Below, piece after piece: positions 26,901 to 35,864 of a stretch of DNA of 64,000 nucleotides (position 1 is the stretch's first letter; every line of letters begins with the position of its first letter). Both the position numbers and the translations under genes were made by a program. Source of the stretch: Peptoniphilus pacaensis (GTDB taxonomy: Bacteria; Bacillota; Clostridia; Tissierellales; Peptoniphilaceae); assembly GCF_900088125.1 (NCBI RefSeq), contig NZ_FLQT01000003.1:1239071-1303070 (forward strand), read 5' to 3'. The notes beneath the pieces are model-generated. The model was not told where the DNA came from and did no database searches. It was given only the letters and a program-made list of their open reading frames with translations.

Positions 26901-29447
26901 GAGTTAGATCTTTCGGGTGAAAAATATGCAGCAACACCGGACATCTCGATGTTGAAGGATTTAGGACCAGGTGTTTCAAGTATCATACTGGATTCTAATA
27001 ACATAACTCAACTTCCCGAGGGAATTTTTGATAATATGACCGGCTTGACAAAAATCAGTTTAGGCGGAAATAAATTATCAGAGCTCTCTGCAGGTGTATT
27101 TAAGAATAATAAAAATCTAGCTATTTTATGGTTAGAAGGCAATCAATTGTCATCGCTTCCTGAAGATTTATTAAAAAACAACCCGTTGTTAAGTGAAGTA
27201 GCTTTATCACGTAACGGTTTAAAAGAACTTCCTAAGGGATTTTTAACACACGCCACAAAACTTGAAGCATTGTGGCTTGCAGAAAATGATTTGACCAGCT
27301 TGGAAGGCGTTCTTCCAAAAGAGGGAGGACGGTTTAAGAGCATAGTTGCCAGTGAGAACCATTTAAGGACCCTTCCAAAAGAACTGGCAAACTACAAGCA
27401 ATTGTCAACAATTAAAGTGGCACACAATCACTTGACCTCTATTCCTGAAGGGTTGAGTAAATTAAGAACATTAGTTGAGCTTGACTTATCCTTTAATCGT
27501 ATCGAGAGCTTACCAGAGTCTATGTGGACTCGCATGGCATCTAATGCAAGTTTAAATAGTACTAAGTATCCTAAGTTTTTGATGACTGGCAATTTACTGA
27601 GAGAGATACCTTTTGAAAAGATGGCAGCTAAAGCGCAAGGTTCCCGCGTAACATTCAATAAATTTGATGTCAGCTTAAATTATCTTAAACCTTCATTAGA
27701 TGCTAATGATATGGCGATCATTCAAAAAGCGGGCGTGAAAATGAAGAGCAACGACAATCAATATCAACCTCAAATGACGGCTATGAACCCCCGATTAAGT
27801 AAAACGGATAAGGGTTTGAAGCTAGAGCAAGATTTGGATTTCTTACAAATGGCTTATTGGATCAATCAAGATATTAATGATTGGGATTTCTTCAAATCAC
27901 CACAAGATTATCTGGCGTTTGTAAAAGATGTTATTTATAAAAAACATAGCATTCAAACGCACAATGACCACTTAGCATTTGCTCAAATCTTAGATAAGAA
28001 TCATGACTGGAAAATCCAGACTGTCGTTGAACGCTTAGATGAAAGCGAGATAGAAAAAGTATTTGATGAGTGGACAAAAAATGAGGGCCACAATCAAAGA
28101 GTGTCAGAAATTGATCCGGTAGATGCCAATGATATCGAAATTCCCATTACTTCCATCGCTAATGGAGGAAAGTATCGCGTAACGCGAAATTACTACGAAA
28201 AGCACGCTAATGTTGATTTTTCCAAAAAGTTAAGTTATAGCGTGGAAATCGACCTACCAAAACCTGACATCAATAAAGAATCAGAAAAAGCGAAGAACGA
28301 ATTAAGGGCTGCCATCGCGGCGGCAGAAGCGAAGCTTAAAGACGGCAAAGATTACACCGACGAAACCAAGCAAGCGGTAAAGGATCAATTGAAAGCTGCT
28401 AATGGAGCATTAAACGGCAAGGATGCCGAAGCGATGAACAAAGCGAAAGCTGCGTTGGAAAATGCTGTGAAGGCCCTTAAAGAAAAGCCGAAAGCAAGCC
28501 AAGAAGACGAAAAACTTAAAGAAGCGAAAGACGCGTTAACCAAAGCAATTCAAGAGGCAAAGAATAAATTAAAAGATGGTAAGACCTACACGGCTGAAAC
28601 GAAAGCAGCGGTGGAAAAGGCCATTACCCAAGCGGAAAAAGATGTAGCGGGAAGGGACATAGGTGCTATAAACAAGGCGAAAGCCGATCTTGAAAAAGCG
28701 GTGGCAGGCTTAAAAGAAGCACAAAAACCGACGCCGCAACCGAAGCCTTCCGACGACAAGAAAGACAAGCCGAACAGCGGCTCATCCGGTTGGATCGGCC
28801 ACAGACCCGGCGGAAATTCTCAATCCACCCCGGCGAAACCTCAAGAAAGTAAACCGGTTGAAAAACCGAAGACGACGGAAACGAAGCCGAACTTTACGGT
28901 TAATGTGCCGAAAGAGGCATTCGTCAAAGGCTATCCCGACGGAAGCTTTAAGCCGAATCAAAAAGTGGTACGCTCGGAACTCGCTACCATGCTGGCACGT
29001 TTTGTAAGCGTCAGCGGCGATTTACAAAAAGCCCTCGCAGACATTCGCCCCACGGATTGGTATTTCGACAGCTTTAAAACCTTAATCAATGCAGGCATTA
29101 TCACCGGCTACGGCGACGGCAATTACCGCCCCAATGGAGGTGTAACCAGGGCCCAAGCGGTTACCATGATCGCCAAATTAAAAGGCCTTCAACCGAAACA
29201 AGGCGCATTTAAAGATGTTCCCGCAAACGCATGGTATGCAGGTTATGCCGGTGCTCTTAAAGAAGCGGGCATCGTCGTCGGCTACGAAGACGGATCCTTT
29301 GGCGGAGACCGCGTGGTAACGCGTGCTGAAATTATCGCCATGATCAACCGTGCATTTAATATTCCCAAGAAGGAATCCCGCAAGGCGTTCAGCGATTTGC
29401 CGGAAAACCACTGGGCTTACGAAGACATTCAAAAAGCCGCCAACTAA
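24000..29447 (+). CDS. Shr-like haemoprotein receptor with SLH anchor
   Basis: A 1815-residue secreted protein with a signal peptide at 1-26. Residues about 30-500 hold several modules like the Shr haemoglobin-interacting domain (DUF1533; pattern LKIGFG...NDWLQGIEHIRLNGVDY). About 700-780 is one more. A NEAT-like domain follows at about 790-915 (GEYTLNFEV ... GKYMKADVHF), then a canonical EF-hand loop DKNGDGIISKDE at about 950 and leucine-rich repeats at about 990-1177. About 1250-1420 is unassigned. Two FIVAR helical repeats lie at about 1427-1575 and three SLH domains at about 1627-1815. HID, NEAT and LRR in this order is the layout of streptococcal Shr, which binds haemoglobin and takes haem. 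SLH domains replace the usual cell-wall attachment. The start is ATG 24000 with AAGGAGG. It is followed after 35 bases by the protease, with no terminator. Confidence 0.82.
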   Translation: MKRHIALLLAFCMLLTSFPVRSVQAAGEKKVPQGIILDISSGSLKIGFGREDLTTEENDWLQGIEHIRLNGVDYMLPGGGHENYQIKIDGDDSCAYIDNHCLILNQNSVEIRSRGHEPYIVTFQRADIQNMASGLTIQSIKKSIAGEGEHTSHAVGATLDYKHKTRGAALDYICNHNIESVNIDGIKIPYAGSDGRKNFIWFNGVLNTYDKMPDAKKAIANFEKNDKHQFIITMKDGSSVEKTDEGYVSKSQEPKVQKELEKVNTGGMSAIWEIVKFTQPITNRNNAILFTSDTPQSEWHDKFLGNIRYILVDDNGGEALRPGFSNFFIDAKKKSGDIGLQGQNLEFAMDNLNLLNGEAHKVEIGFKDGTTLTYTQAGYVTPQEIKFDVKKYIAEQDKKQEPQPGNENKLNKQYPIQDIDFKKGYGDPELCIKVAREALSKVKAFKLNGKRFTNKTVLTESYKGLICSDSSTIEHLFGQTKLEVVLEFEDGSESKMEKAITPVANPKGSDPSIQPEVPKIQTLTDAATGVKVEYPNGALEEGTELKVKSLDKAAFLNTYGGAKSSIDKIKEFSAYEVSLEKGGEKKAVKGEVKLFFPIKNHERKTLKFYHAYLEKDDEGEGMISGADPLTLNVQDSYAVINTNTFGCYFLTSGKEAEIEKPKDPRKEAVRFQIQSVSFVPNLSGVGEVLKIKFKNFKEEDKEAFAEAIKNAGFSVNGDSGIKGVEGAFNYNKEFEVWDFQGNGSQLIEALKKAGTDPHVKVTFSDGSTWENRAASEKPKKTDDFDLTDDLPNGEYTLNFEVTRENTNDSSKMVESVIGKRAKLTVNGKDKKVSFRASGKLASILLDLVLGKGDQFKPSIKTTEGLNAGEKIFTCSVKDLSTIYKMGVLVTAMKGTEDQIGQYGKYMKADVHFKQPIKKGWKGFDDLKDPKKVKEKNDKDLTLKLIEAKVDKNGDGIISKDELRNATGELDLSGEKYAATPDISMLKDLGPGVSSIILDSNNITQLPEGIFDNMTGLTKISLGGNKLSELSAGVFKNNKNLAILWLEGNQLSSLPEDLLKNNPLLSEVALSRNGLKELPKGFLTHATKLEALWLAENDLTSLEGVLPKEGGRFKSIVASENHLRTLPKELANYKQLSTIKVAHNHLTSIPEGLSKLRTLVELDLSFNRIESLPESMWTRMASNASLNSTKYPKFLMTGNLLREIPFEKMAAKAQGSRVTFNKFDVSLNYLKPSLDANDMAIIQKAGVKMKSNDNQYQPQMTAMNPRLSKTDKGLKLEQDLDFLQMAYWINQDINDWDFFKSPQDYLAFVKDVIYKKHSIQTHNDHLAFAQILDKNHDWKIQTVVERLDESEIEKVFDEWTKNEGHNQRVSEIDPVDANDIEIPITSIANGGKYRVTRNYYEKHANVDFSKKLSYSVEIDLPKPDINKESEKAKNELRAAIAAAEAKLKDGKDYTDETKQAVKDQLKAANGALNGKDAEAMNKAKAALENAVKALKEKPKASQEDEKLKEAKDALTKAIQEAKNKLKDGKTYTAETKAAVEKAITQAEKDVAGRDIGAINKAKADLEKAVAGLKEAQKPTPQPKPSDDKKDKPNSGSSGWIGHRPGGNSQSTPAKPQESKPVEKPKTTETKPNFTVNVPKEAFVKGYPDGSFKPNQKVVRSELATMLARFVSVSGDLQKALADIRPTDWYFDSFKTLINAGIITGYGDGNYRPNGGVTRAQAVTMIAKLKGLQPKQGAFKDVPANAWYAGYAGALKEAGIVVGYEDGSFGGDRVVTRAEIIAMINRAFNIPKKESRKAFSDLPENHWAYEDIQKAAN

Positions 29448-29482
29448 ATGCGGAAAAATAAGAAAGAGAGGATGCTCATAAA

Positions 29483-32400
29483 ATGAGTATACAAGGAGTT
29501 CGTATCAGACGATTTGTCATACCTGTGGTATTAAGTTTCTTAATGCTCTTTACAGCGATGATAAGTCCAAGCTTTGCAGCCGCCCCCAATGGGGCGGCCA
29601 AAGCTGCTTCCTTTGGCGACAAGGATCCCTCCGAAACCATTACCCTGCTCGTGGCGCTAAAGGAGCGCAAGCGGGAGAAAAGGACGGGGATTCCGTCTGT
29701 GGATGCCGAAGATTTAAATACGGAAGCCAATATTCGCGCACAAGTCGCCTATTCTCGTGCGGCGCGGGAAACTTTTTACAAGAGCCTGAAGGCCGCGGGA
29801 ATTAAGTATCACGTCGTAGAGACTTATGACGTGGCCTACACCGGCGTCGCCTTGGAAGTAAAGCGGAAAGATATTCCGGCCATTGAAAAAATGAACGATG
29901 TGGAATCGGTAGAAATTTCCCAACAGTTCAAAGCTCCCAAACGACCGATGATGCCGCGCTCGGCTTACCGCCCTATGGACACCTCCTCCAACGGGATGGT
30001 GGAAGCGGATAAGGCTCATAGCGGAGAATATAACGGAAAAGGAAGCTTGATTGCCGTCATCGATTCCGGCATCGACCCATATCACGAGTCGATGAAATTA
30101 AGTGATACAAATAGTGGGCGCATTAAGAACCAGCAAGATATTCAACAACGAATAAAGGATTTGGATATAGCAAGGGGAGATTATTTCACTGCTAAGATAC
30201 CATTTGGATATAACTATGCGAACAAATCAACCTCTATTAAAGAGCACGATCCCATGAGCCACGGCATGCATGTATCGGGGATTGTAGCCGGTAATGGAGG
30301 AAAGATTAGAGGCGTGGCGCCGGAAGCGCAGATTGCATTTATGCGCGTCTTCGGCGGCGGCATGTTCGGCAATGGCACCACGGCAGAAATTTACACCAAG
30401 GCCATTGACGATGCCATTAAATTAGGCGTCGATTCCATGAACATCAGTATCGGCTCTCCTGCCGGTACTGAAGATTGGGTTTTTCCTAATACAGTAAGAG
30501 CACTGGAAAATGCTAAAAAGGCGGGCATACTCGTAGCAGTAGCGGCGGGTAACAATGGTTTCTTTGGCAATAATACAGGAACAGACTTAAAACCAAAGGC
30601 AGATAACCCGGACATTGGAATGCTTGCAGATCCTGCTGTCAGTCCCAATTCTCTGGCAGTTGCATCAATTCAAAATTTACAAGTAGCCAAAAAGGGAATG
30701 CAAATTAGAGGTGAAGATAAAGTAGTCAGTTTTCAACCGACTACGGTAGGAAAAGTAGCAGATAAATGGGTTGGCATAAAAGACTGTGGATGGGGACGCA
30801 AAGAAGATTTTAAGGAGCAAGGAGATGCTGAAACCTATGCTTTAATTGAGCGTGGGGAACCAACTTCTGATTCAGATAACCCTATATCCTTCACTGATAA
30901 AATTCAAAATGCCGAACAGAGAGGTTATGGCGGCGTTATTATTTATGACAATGAGGATAATGCTCCTTTAATTCAGATGGAAGCGCCGGGAACAAAAATT
31001 CCCGCTGCCTTTATTAAACGTAAAGATGGTCTTTATCTAAAGGATCGCCTGGATGCAAAGGTTCGCTTTAATGACGAATTTGTATGGGGCGCCAATGAAC
31101 ACGGCGGAGAGCCGTCAGAATTTTCTTCGTGGGGTATGACACCTCAAGGAAATTTGAAGCCGGACATTGCAGCGCCGGGCGGCGGCATTTTATCCTCTTT
31201 AAATGACAATCAATACGGTGTAATGGACGGCACGTCCATGGCGGCGCCTCACGTCGCAGGCGGAATTGCGCTTGTTAAGCAAAGGGTTGAGCGTGACTTT
31301 GCAAACTATCAGGGTAGCGAGAAGTATAATCTCATTAAGAAGCTTTTAATGTCTACGGCAGAGCCATATAAATATGAAGATTCCGGTGCTTATGCATCGC
31401 CGAGACAACAAGGTTCAGGCCTTATGAAAGTCGATAGGGCTTTAAAAGCAAAAGCATACATTGAAGGTAATGGGGGGCTTACTTCAATTAATCTGGGCAA
31501 ATCTCTAACGGGAGATACGGTGAAAGTGCCCTTTAAGATTGTAAATTTAAGTAACGAAACCAAGACCTATAAGGTGTATGGGGTATTGAACACTGATAAG
31601 GTTGAAAATGGGAAAATGGTTTTAAAACCAAAGTTTATTTCAAGAAGCGAAGAACAAATCGTAAAAGTAGCGGCTGGCACGACAAAAGAAGTGGAATTGA
31701 CGATGCCGATTACTGGGAAAGATGATTTTCATGAGTCAATGAAAAATGGATTTTTCTTGGAAGGGTTTGTTTTCGCAAAGGAAAATGGCGGCATCGATTT
31801 ATCCGCTCCATATGTAGGGTTTTATGGTTCTTTTGACCAATTGGATATAGCAGAAAAACCTCTTTATGATCTGGTAGCTGAAGGTAAACGTTCATTCTAC
31901 TATAATATGGGCGGTAAAGATGATTATTACGGTACTAATATTGGCGGTGAGATCAACAAAAATCTCATTGTTCTAGGGGCACAAGCAAATTCCACGAAAG
32001 AACACCCCGTATTTGATAAGAGCAAAATTGCTTTTTCTCCCAACGGGGATGGCCGTGCTGATAAGGCTATTTTCATGGCAACATTCCTTCGAAATTTTGC
32101 CGGTTTAGAGATGAAGATTATCGACAGTCATGGAAAACAAGTTTACTATTCCAACAATCCTGAAGATCGAGGTGTAAAAAACTTTTTCATCCATCCGCTA
32201 CAAGCTCAGACCTTTGCCAACAATATGATGACAACAAAACCGCATTGGCAATGGGATGGAAAGGGACTAGATGGAAAACCAGTAGCAGACGGACATTACA
32301 CGATGACTGTGAAAACGTGGGCTGCTGGCAAAAAAATGGGAGCCGATAGTCAGACGATGACTTTCCCCCTCACGATGGACCGTGTACATCCAAGAGTTAC

Positions 32401-35400
32401 CAAAGCTTATTTTGATAACAAAAAAGAAACCTATACAATCGAGGCCATCGAAGAAACCGGTTCAGGCTTATTAAGCGTTGTACTAAAACAAGGCGAAAAA
32501 ATTTCGCAACCAAAAATTCAGGGAGATAAGTATATTTTCGACATCAAAGGTTTGGCATTAGACCAGGTAGATGTAGAAGTATCGGACCAAGCACGAAATT
32601 TGCTTACGTATCCTTTGTCAACGGGAACACGTACGGGTAAGGAACGAAGTGTTCGTGTTAATGCTTTAGCAGGAAGTGATCCCGTAGCTAAGGAAGCTTT
32701 TGATTGGACTGTTCAAAGTCCTGGAGGGAACCTTGAAGATCCTAATAACTTAAGTGTTGGAAAACATGTGTTGGTGATTGAGGTAAAGGACCCGAATTAT
32801 AAGCTCATTGGAGAGAAGACCATCCCCTTTGAAATAACTGAGTCTGATCTGGTTAAGGAAGTCCCTGTTCGATTTGAAACTTTGGAAACGAATGATGTAT
32901 TTTTAAGTGTTGAAAACACTTATGGTGCCAATGCTTCTTTAGTTATTCAAAATAAAGATATAAAAGGGCAAGAGTTTGTGCCGACTGTAGTAAACGATAC
33001 TCAACAGAGAATCAAATTGCCACAAGGCAACTATACCATCGGCGTTCGTGGTCTTGAAAATGGATATTACGCCCTTGTTGAAGGTGGTGAAGATTTTACA
33101 GTTCAAGGAAGGAAAGACGTTTATAAGACTGTAAAAATTGAGAAGAAAGAGAATAAAGAAATAACTATAAAGATTAAGCGTAAGGGTTATACTGGTCGAT
33201 TCCAGCTAAAACTCACAGGAAAGGATCTCGAAAAAACAGTTCAAAAAGTTGACATTGAACCAAATCAAGACGAAAAAACGGTGAGATTAGATTTCATTCC
33301 ATCTGATGTGAAGCTTAACTTTATGGAAGATGGATATTATGGCTTGTCCAATCGATCGAAATCGTGGGATGCTCAAAGTGGCGCCAAAACGATGGAGTTG
33401 ACATTAGTACGCCTTAATGAAAAACCGGATGATTTCGTCGATTTTTCAAGGTTAAGAGATTTGGTGGATAAAGTCCGAAAGCTCGATTTGAAGAAGGATT
33501 ACGAGTATGATCGAACGGCTTGGGATTATATCAAAGTATACCTCCCCATGGCAGAACAAATGTTAGCAAAAGAGGATGCTAAGCAAGAAGAAGTGGATCA
33601 AGTCTATAATAACCTTATGGAAGGTTATGGTAATCTAAGGAAAAAAGGCGAGTCGATCTACAAGGAGGAGGCTCTAAAGGCAGCCATAAAACGCGTAGAA
33701 TCTCTCAAAGGAGAGGAGTATACGGAAGCGACTTTTAGAATCGTAGAGTCTGCAGTAAAAGAGGGCCAAGAATTATTGAAAAAGCCTGACGAAGCCAAAA
33801 CACAAGCAGATATTGACCGAGTAAAGGATCAAATAGAAGAAGCAATAGATGGATTGGTTCGTCGTGATGGAAAACAACTAGTCAATAAAAAAGATTTACA
33901 GGCTGCATTGGATGCTTACAAGGCAAAGAATTATGATGAAGATAATTATACGCCGGAGTCTTATGATCGTTTGTATCAAGCAGTACAACGAGCTGAAGAA
34001 TTGCTGGGAAGAAAATTTCCTTCACAAGAGGACATAGACGAAGCAGTTTTAAATCTTCAAAACGCTCTGCGCTCTTTACAATCTGTGACAGGCGAAAAAG
34101 AACGTACGGAAGAAAGAGAAGCTTTATTGACAGATATTCAGCATGCGAAAACCTTAAAAGAATCTGATTGGACGCCAGAAACATGGCATCGATTCAAAGA
34201 GGATTTAAAGGCTGCAGAAAATATTTATAAGCAAGAAAACTCAAGTTTAGAAAGGCTGAAGTATGCTCGAAACCTTCTTCAGGTTGCGGAAAGAGCACTG
34301 GAGAAACGGTCCGATGTAGACTTAGCGGAAACTGAAACTTATGAATTACCTTATGAGGCACTGAAAGCTACAGAAGATGCCCCAAGTATGGCAGGAACGG
34401 TCTTTAAGTCACCTGCAAAAGTAATAAAAGAAACTGCAGCTGATGGCAAAGTGAATTATAAAGTTGTGCTAGAGTTTCAACCTTTAAGTATTGGCGATAT
34501 TACGGGATATATGCGAGATGTTATTTGTGCATCGGAGGACCAACAAGGTTCTGGATCTATGCCGATTACAGATAAGGTATTAGAAGATGGCTATTTAAAA
34601 TCGGTTACTCTACACATGGGTAACACACTTAGACCAATTCATTTTATTCAAATTAAGTATTTTTCTGGAGTGGAAAATATCGATTGGATTCGCCTGAAAT
34701 ATAGTTTAGATCAACTAAGTAAACTAGAAAAAAATCCAAAGAAACCTGAAGAAGATCAAAATAAGAAATTGAGCGACGCGAGAAATGCGTTGACTAAAGC
34801 AATAGATGCTGCAGAAGCTGTCCTCAATAATGGAAAGCACTATACGAAAGAGAGTGCTTTAGCATTAGAAACAGCCTTAGAAAAGGCAAAAATAACTGTC
34901 CGCGGAGAGGATATATCTTCTATGGAGGCTGTGCGACGAGATATAAATCTTGCAATCAGTCAACTACTAGAAGAAAGTCCGACTCCGGAGCCGAAACCGA
35001 CACCGAAGCCGGAGCCGAGTCCCGTTCCGAAACCGGATCCCTGGCCTCGCCAAGAGCCGAGACACGAATCGCCTACACCTTCTTACCGTCCGAGCCATCA
35101 AGGATCGGCGCCTGAGGCGAAACAACCTGAGGTGAAGAAGGAAGAGCCGAAGCTTACGGAACAAAAGCGAAACAGCTTTACGGTGAAAGCGCCTGAAAAA
35201 GCTTATGTAAAAGGCTTCCCCGACGGCAGCTTTAAGCCGAACAAGAAAGTGACCCGCGGGGAAGTGGCTCAAATTTTGAATCAATTCATTCAAAACAGCG
35301 ACGCCTACCGTCTTCCCACGGACGTGGATACCGGCGCGTGGTACGGCAACAGCATAGCACGCCTTTACGGTCTGTCCATTTTAAACGGTTTTGGAGACGG

Positions 35401-35728
35401 AAGTGTGCGTCCGCAAGGCGCCATGACCCGCGCCGAAGTGGCCACGATCATGAGCCGCATTTTAAATCTCAAAGTGGAAAATGCGCGATTCAATGATGTG
35501 ACGTCCGGTGCATGGTACAACGGCTACGTCGGTGCTGTGCAAGCTGCCGGCATTATTAGCGGCTATCCCGACGGAACTTTTGGTGGCGAGCGCACGGTAA
35601 CCCGCGCGGAGCTTGTCGTTATTGTAAACCGCGCCTTTAAAGTTGTCGGAAGACCCGGCACGATGCAATTTAAAGATGTTCCCGCCAATCACTGGGCCTA
35701 TAAAGAAATTCAGAAGGCAGCCAATTAA
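29483..35728 (+). CDS. Giant S8 subtilisin-like cell-surface protease with NEAT-like and SLH domains
   Basis: A 2081-residue secreted protease. Signal peptide 1-31 and an I9-like propeptide at about 45-145. The S8 domain has catalytic D194 (AVIDSGID), H260 (SHGMHVSG) and S585 (DGTSMAAPHVAGG), with a PA domain inserted at about 390-530. Fn3-like C5a-peptidase-type domains and an FSPNGDG-led module follow (about 660-1000). Then come further beta modules, helical FIVAR-like repeats (about 1310-1610) and a NEAT-like domain (about 1619-1750, with APSMAG). The end is one more FIVAR repeat (1758-1826), a proline-rich linker and three SLH domains (1900-2081). It is probably a surface protease that opens host proteins such as haemoglobin; the substrate is inferred from the NEAT-like domain and neighbours. 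All catalytic residues are intact. Confidence 0.88.
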   Translation: MSIQGVRIRRFVIPVVLSFLMLFTAMISPSFAAAPNGAAKAASFGDKDPSETITLLVALKERKREKRTGIPSVDAEDLNTEANIRAQVAYSRAARETFYKSLKAAGIKYHVVETYDVAYTGVALEVKRKDIPAIEKMNDVESVEISQQFKAPKRPMMPRSAYRPMDTSSNGMVEADKAHSGEYNGKGSLIAVIDSGIDPYHESMKLSDTNSGRIKNQQDIQQRIKDLDIARGDYFTAKIPFGYNYANKSTSIKEHDPMSHGMHVSGIVAGNGGKIRGVAPEAQIAFMRVFGGGMFGNGTTAEIYTKAIDDAIKLGVDSMNISIGSPAGTEDWVFPNTVRALENAKKAGILVAVAAGNNGFFGNNTGTDLKPKADNPDIGMLADPAVSPNSLAVASIQNLQVAKKGMQIRGEDKVVSFQPTTVGKVADKWVGIKDCGWGRKEDFKEQGDAETYALIERGEPTSDSDNPISFTDKIQNAEQRGYGGVIIYDNEDNAPLIQMEAPGTKIPAAFIKRKDGLYLKDRLDAKVRFNDEFVWGANEHGGEPSEFSSWGMTPQGNLKPDIAAPGGGILSSLNDNQYGVMDGTSMAAPHVAGGIALVKQRVERDFANYQGSEKYNLIKKLLMSTAEPYKYEDSGAYASPRQQGSGLMKVDRALKAKAYIEGNGGLTSINLGKSLTGDTVKVPFKIVNLSNETKTYKVYGVLNTDKVENGKMVLKPKFISRSEEQIVKVAAGTTKEVELTMPITGKDDFHESMKNGFFLEGFVFAKENGGIDLSAPYVGFYGSFDQLDIAEKPLYDLVAEGKRSFYYNMGGKDDYYGTNIGGEINKNLIVLGAQANSTKEHPVFDKSKIAFSPNGDGRADKAIFMATFLRNFAGLEMKIIDSHGKQVYYSNNPEDRGVKNFFIHPLQAQTFANNMMTTKPHWQWDGKGLDGKPVADGHYTMTVKTWAAGKKMGADSQTMTFPLTMDRVHPRVTKAYFDNKKETYTIEAIEETGSGLLSVVLKQGEKISQPKIQGDKYIFDIKGLALDQVDVEVSDQARNLLTYPLSTGTRTGKERSVRVNALAGSDPVAKEAFDWTVQSPGGNLEDPNNLSVGKHVLVIEVKDPNYKLIGEKTIPFEITESDLVKEVPVRFETLETNDVFLSVENTYGANASLVIQNKDIKGQEFVPTVVNDTQQRIKLPQGNYTIGVRGLENGYYALVEGGEDFTVQGRKDVYKTVKIEKKENKEITIKIKRKGYTGRFQLKLTGKDLEKTVQKVDIEPNQDEKTVRLDFIPSDVKLNFMEDGYYGLSNRSKSWDAQSGAKTMELTLVRLNEKPDDFVDFSRLRDLVDKVRKLDLKKDYEYDRTAWDYIKVYLPMAEQMLAKEDAKQEEVDQVYNNLMEGYGNLRKKGESIYKEEALKAAIKRVESLKGEEYTEATFRIVESAVKEGQELLKKPDEAKTQADIDRVKDQIEEAIDGLVRRDGKQLVNKKDLQAALDAYKAKNYDEDNYTPESYDRLYQAVQRAEELLGRKFPSQEDIDEAVLNLQNALRSLQSVTGEKERTEEREALLTDIQHAKTLKESDWTPETWHRFKEDLKAAENIYKQENSSLERLKYARNLLQVAERALEKRSDVDLAETETYELPYEALKATEDAPSMAGTVFKSPAKVIKETAADGKVNYKVVLEFQPLSIGDITGYMRDVICASEDQQGSGSMPITDKVLEDGYLKSVTLHMGNTLRPIHFIQIKYFSGVENIDWIRLKYSLDQLSKLEKNPKKPEEDQNKKLSDARNALTKAIDAAEAVLNNGKHYTKESALALETALEKAKITVRGEDISSMEAVRRDINLAISQLLEESPTPEPKPTPKPEPSPVPKPDPWPRQEPRHESPTPSYRPSHQGSAPEAKQPEVKKEEPKLTEQKRNSFTVKAPEKAYVKGFPDGSFKPNKKVTRGEVAQILNQFIQNSDAYRLPTDVDTGAWYGNSIARLYGLSILNGFGDGSVRPQGAMTRAEVATIMSRILNLKVENARFNDVTSGAWYNGYVGAVQAAGIISGYPDGTFGGERTVTRAELVVIVNRAFKVVGRPGTMQFKDVPANHWAYKEIQKAAN

Positions 35729-35735
35729 TTGTGGA

Positions 35736-35760
35736 GGGGTGCGGATCATTCCGCATTCCT
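35736..35760 (+). terminator. Weak terminator-like hairpin after the protease gene
   Basis: GTGCGGA pairs imperfectly with TCCGCAT, but only TTCCTTTCC follows instead of a proper T run. Read-through into the regulator gene is likely. Confidence 0.35.
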
Positions 35761-35779
35761 TTCCATGATTAAAAAATGA

Positions 35780-35808
35780 TTGCACGCCGGACAATAACAG
35801 CTTACAAT
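35780..35808 (+). promoter_or_regulatory. Promoter of the regulator/haem-import operon
   Basis: TTGCAC (35780-35785) and TACAAT (35803-35808) have a 17-base spacer, about 57 bases before the regulator ATG. Confidence 0.65.
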
Positions 35809-35837
35809 GAAAAGGTGTATGTAATGATAAAGCATAT

Positions 35838-35851
35838 CAATGATTTCATTG
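35838..35851 (+). promoter_or_regulatory. Perfect inverted repeat, possible operator of the DtxR-like gene
   Basis: CAATGATTTCATTG is a perfect 6-bp inverted repeat with a TT centre. It lies between the promoter and the Shine-Dalgarno of the regulator gene, a place suited to autoregulation. The binding protein is not known. Confidence 0.45.
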
Positions 35852-35864
35852 GAAGGATGACGCT

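Noticed and set aside
24000-35728. CRISPR-like or tandem DNA repeats in the giant surface genes
   Set aside because: The repetition is at protein level (FIVAR, LRR, SLH modules) and diverged in DNA. There are no short identical repeats with regular spacers.
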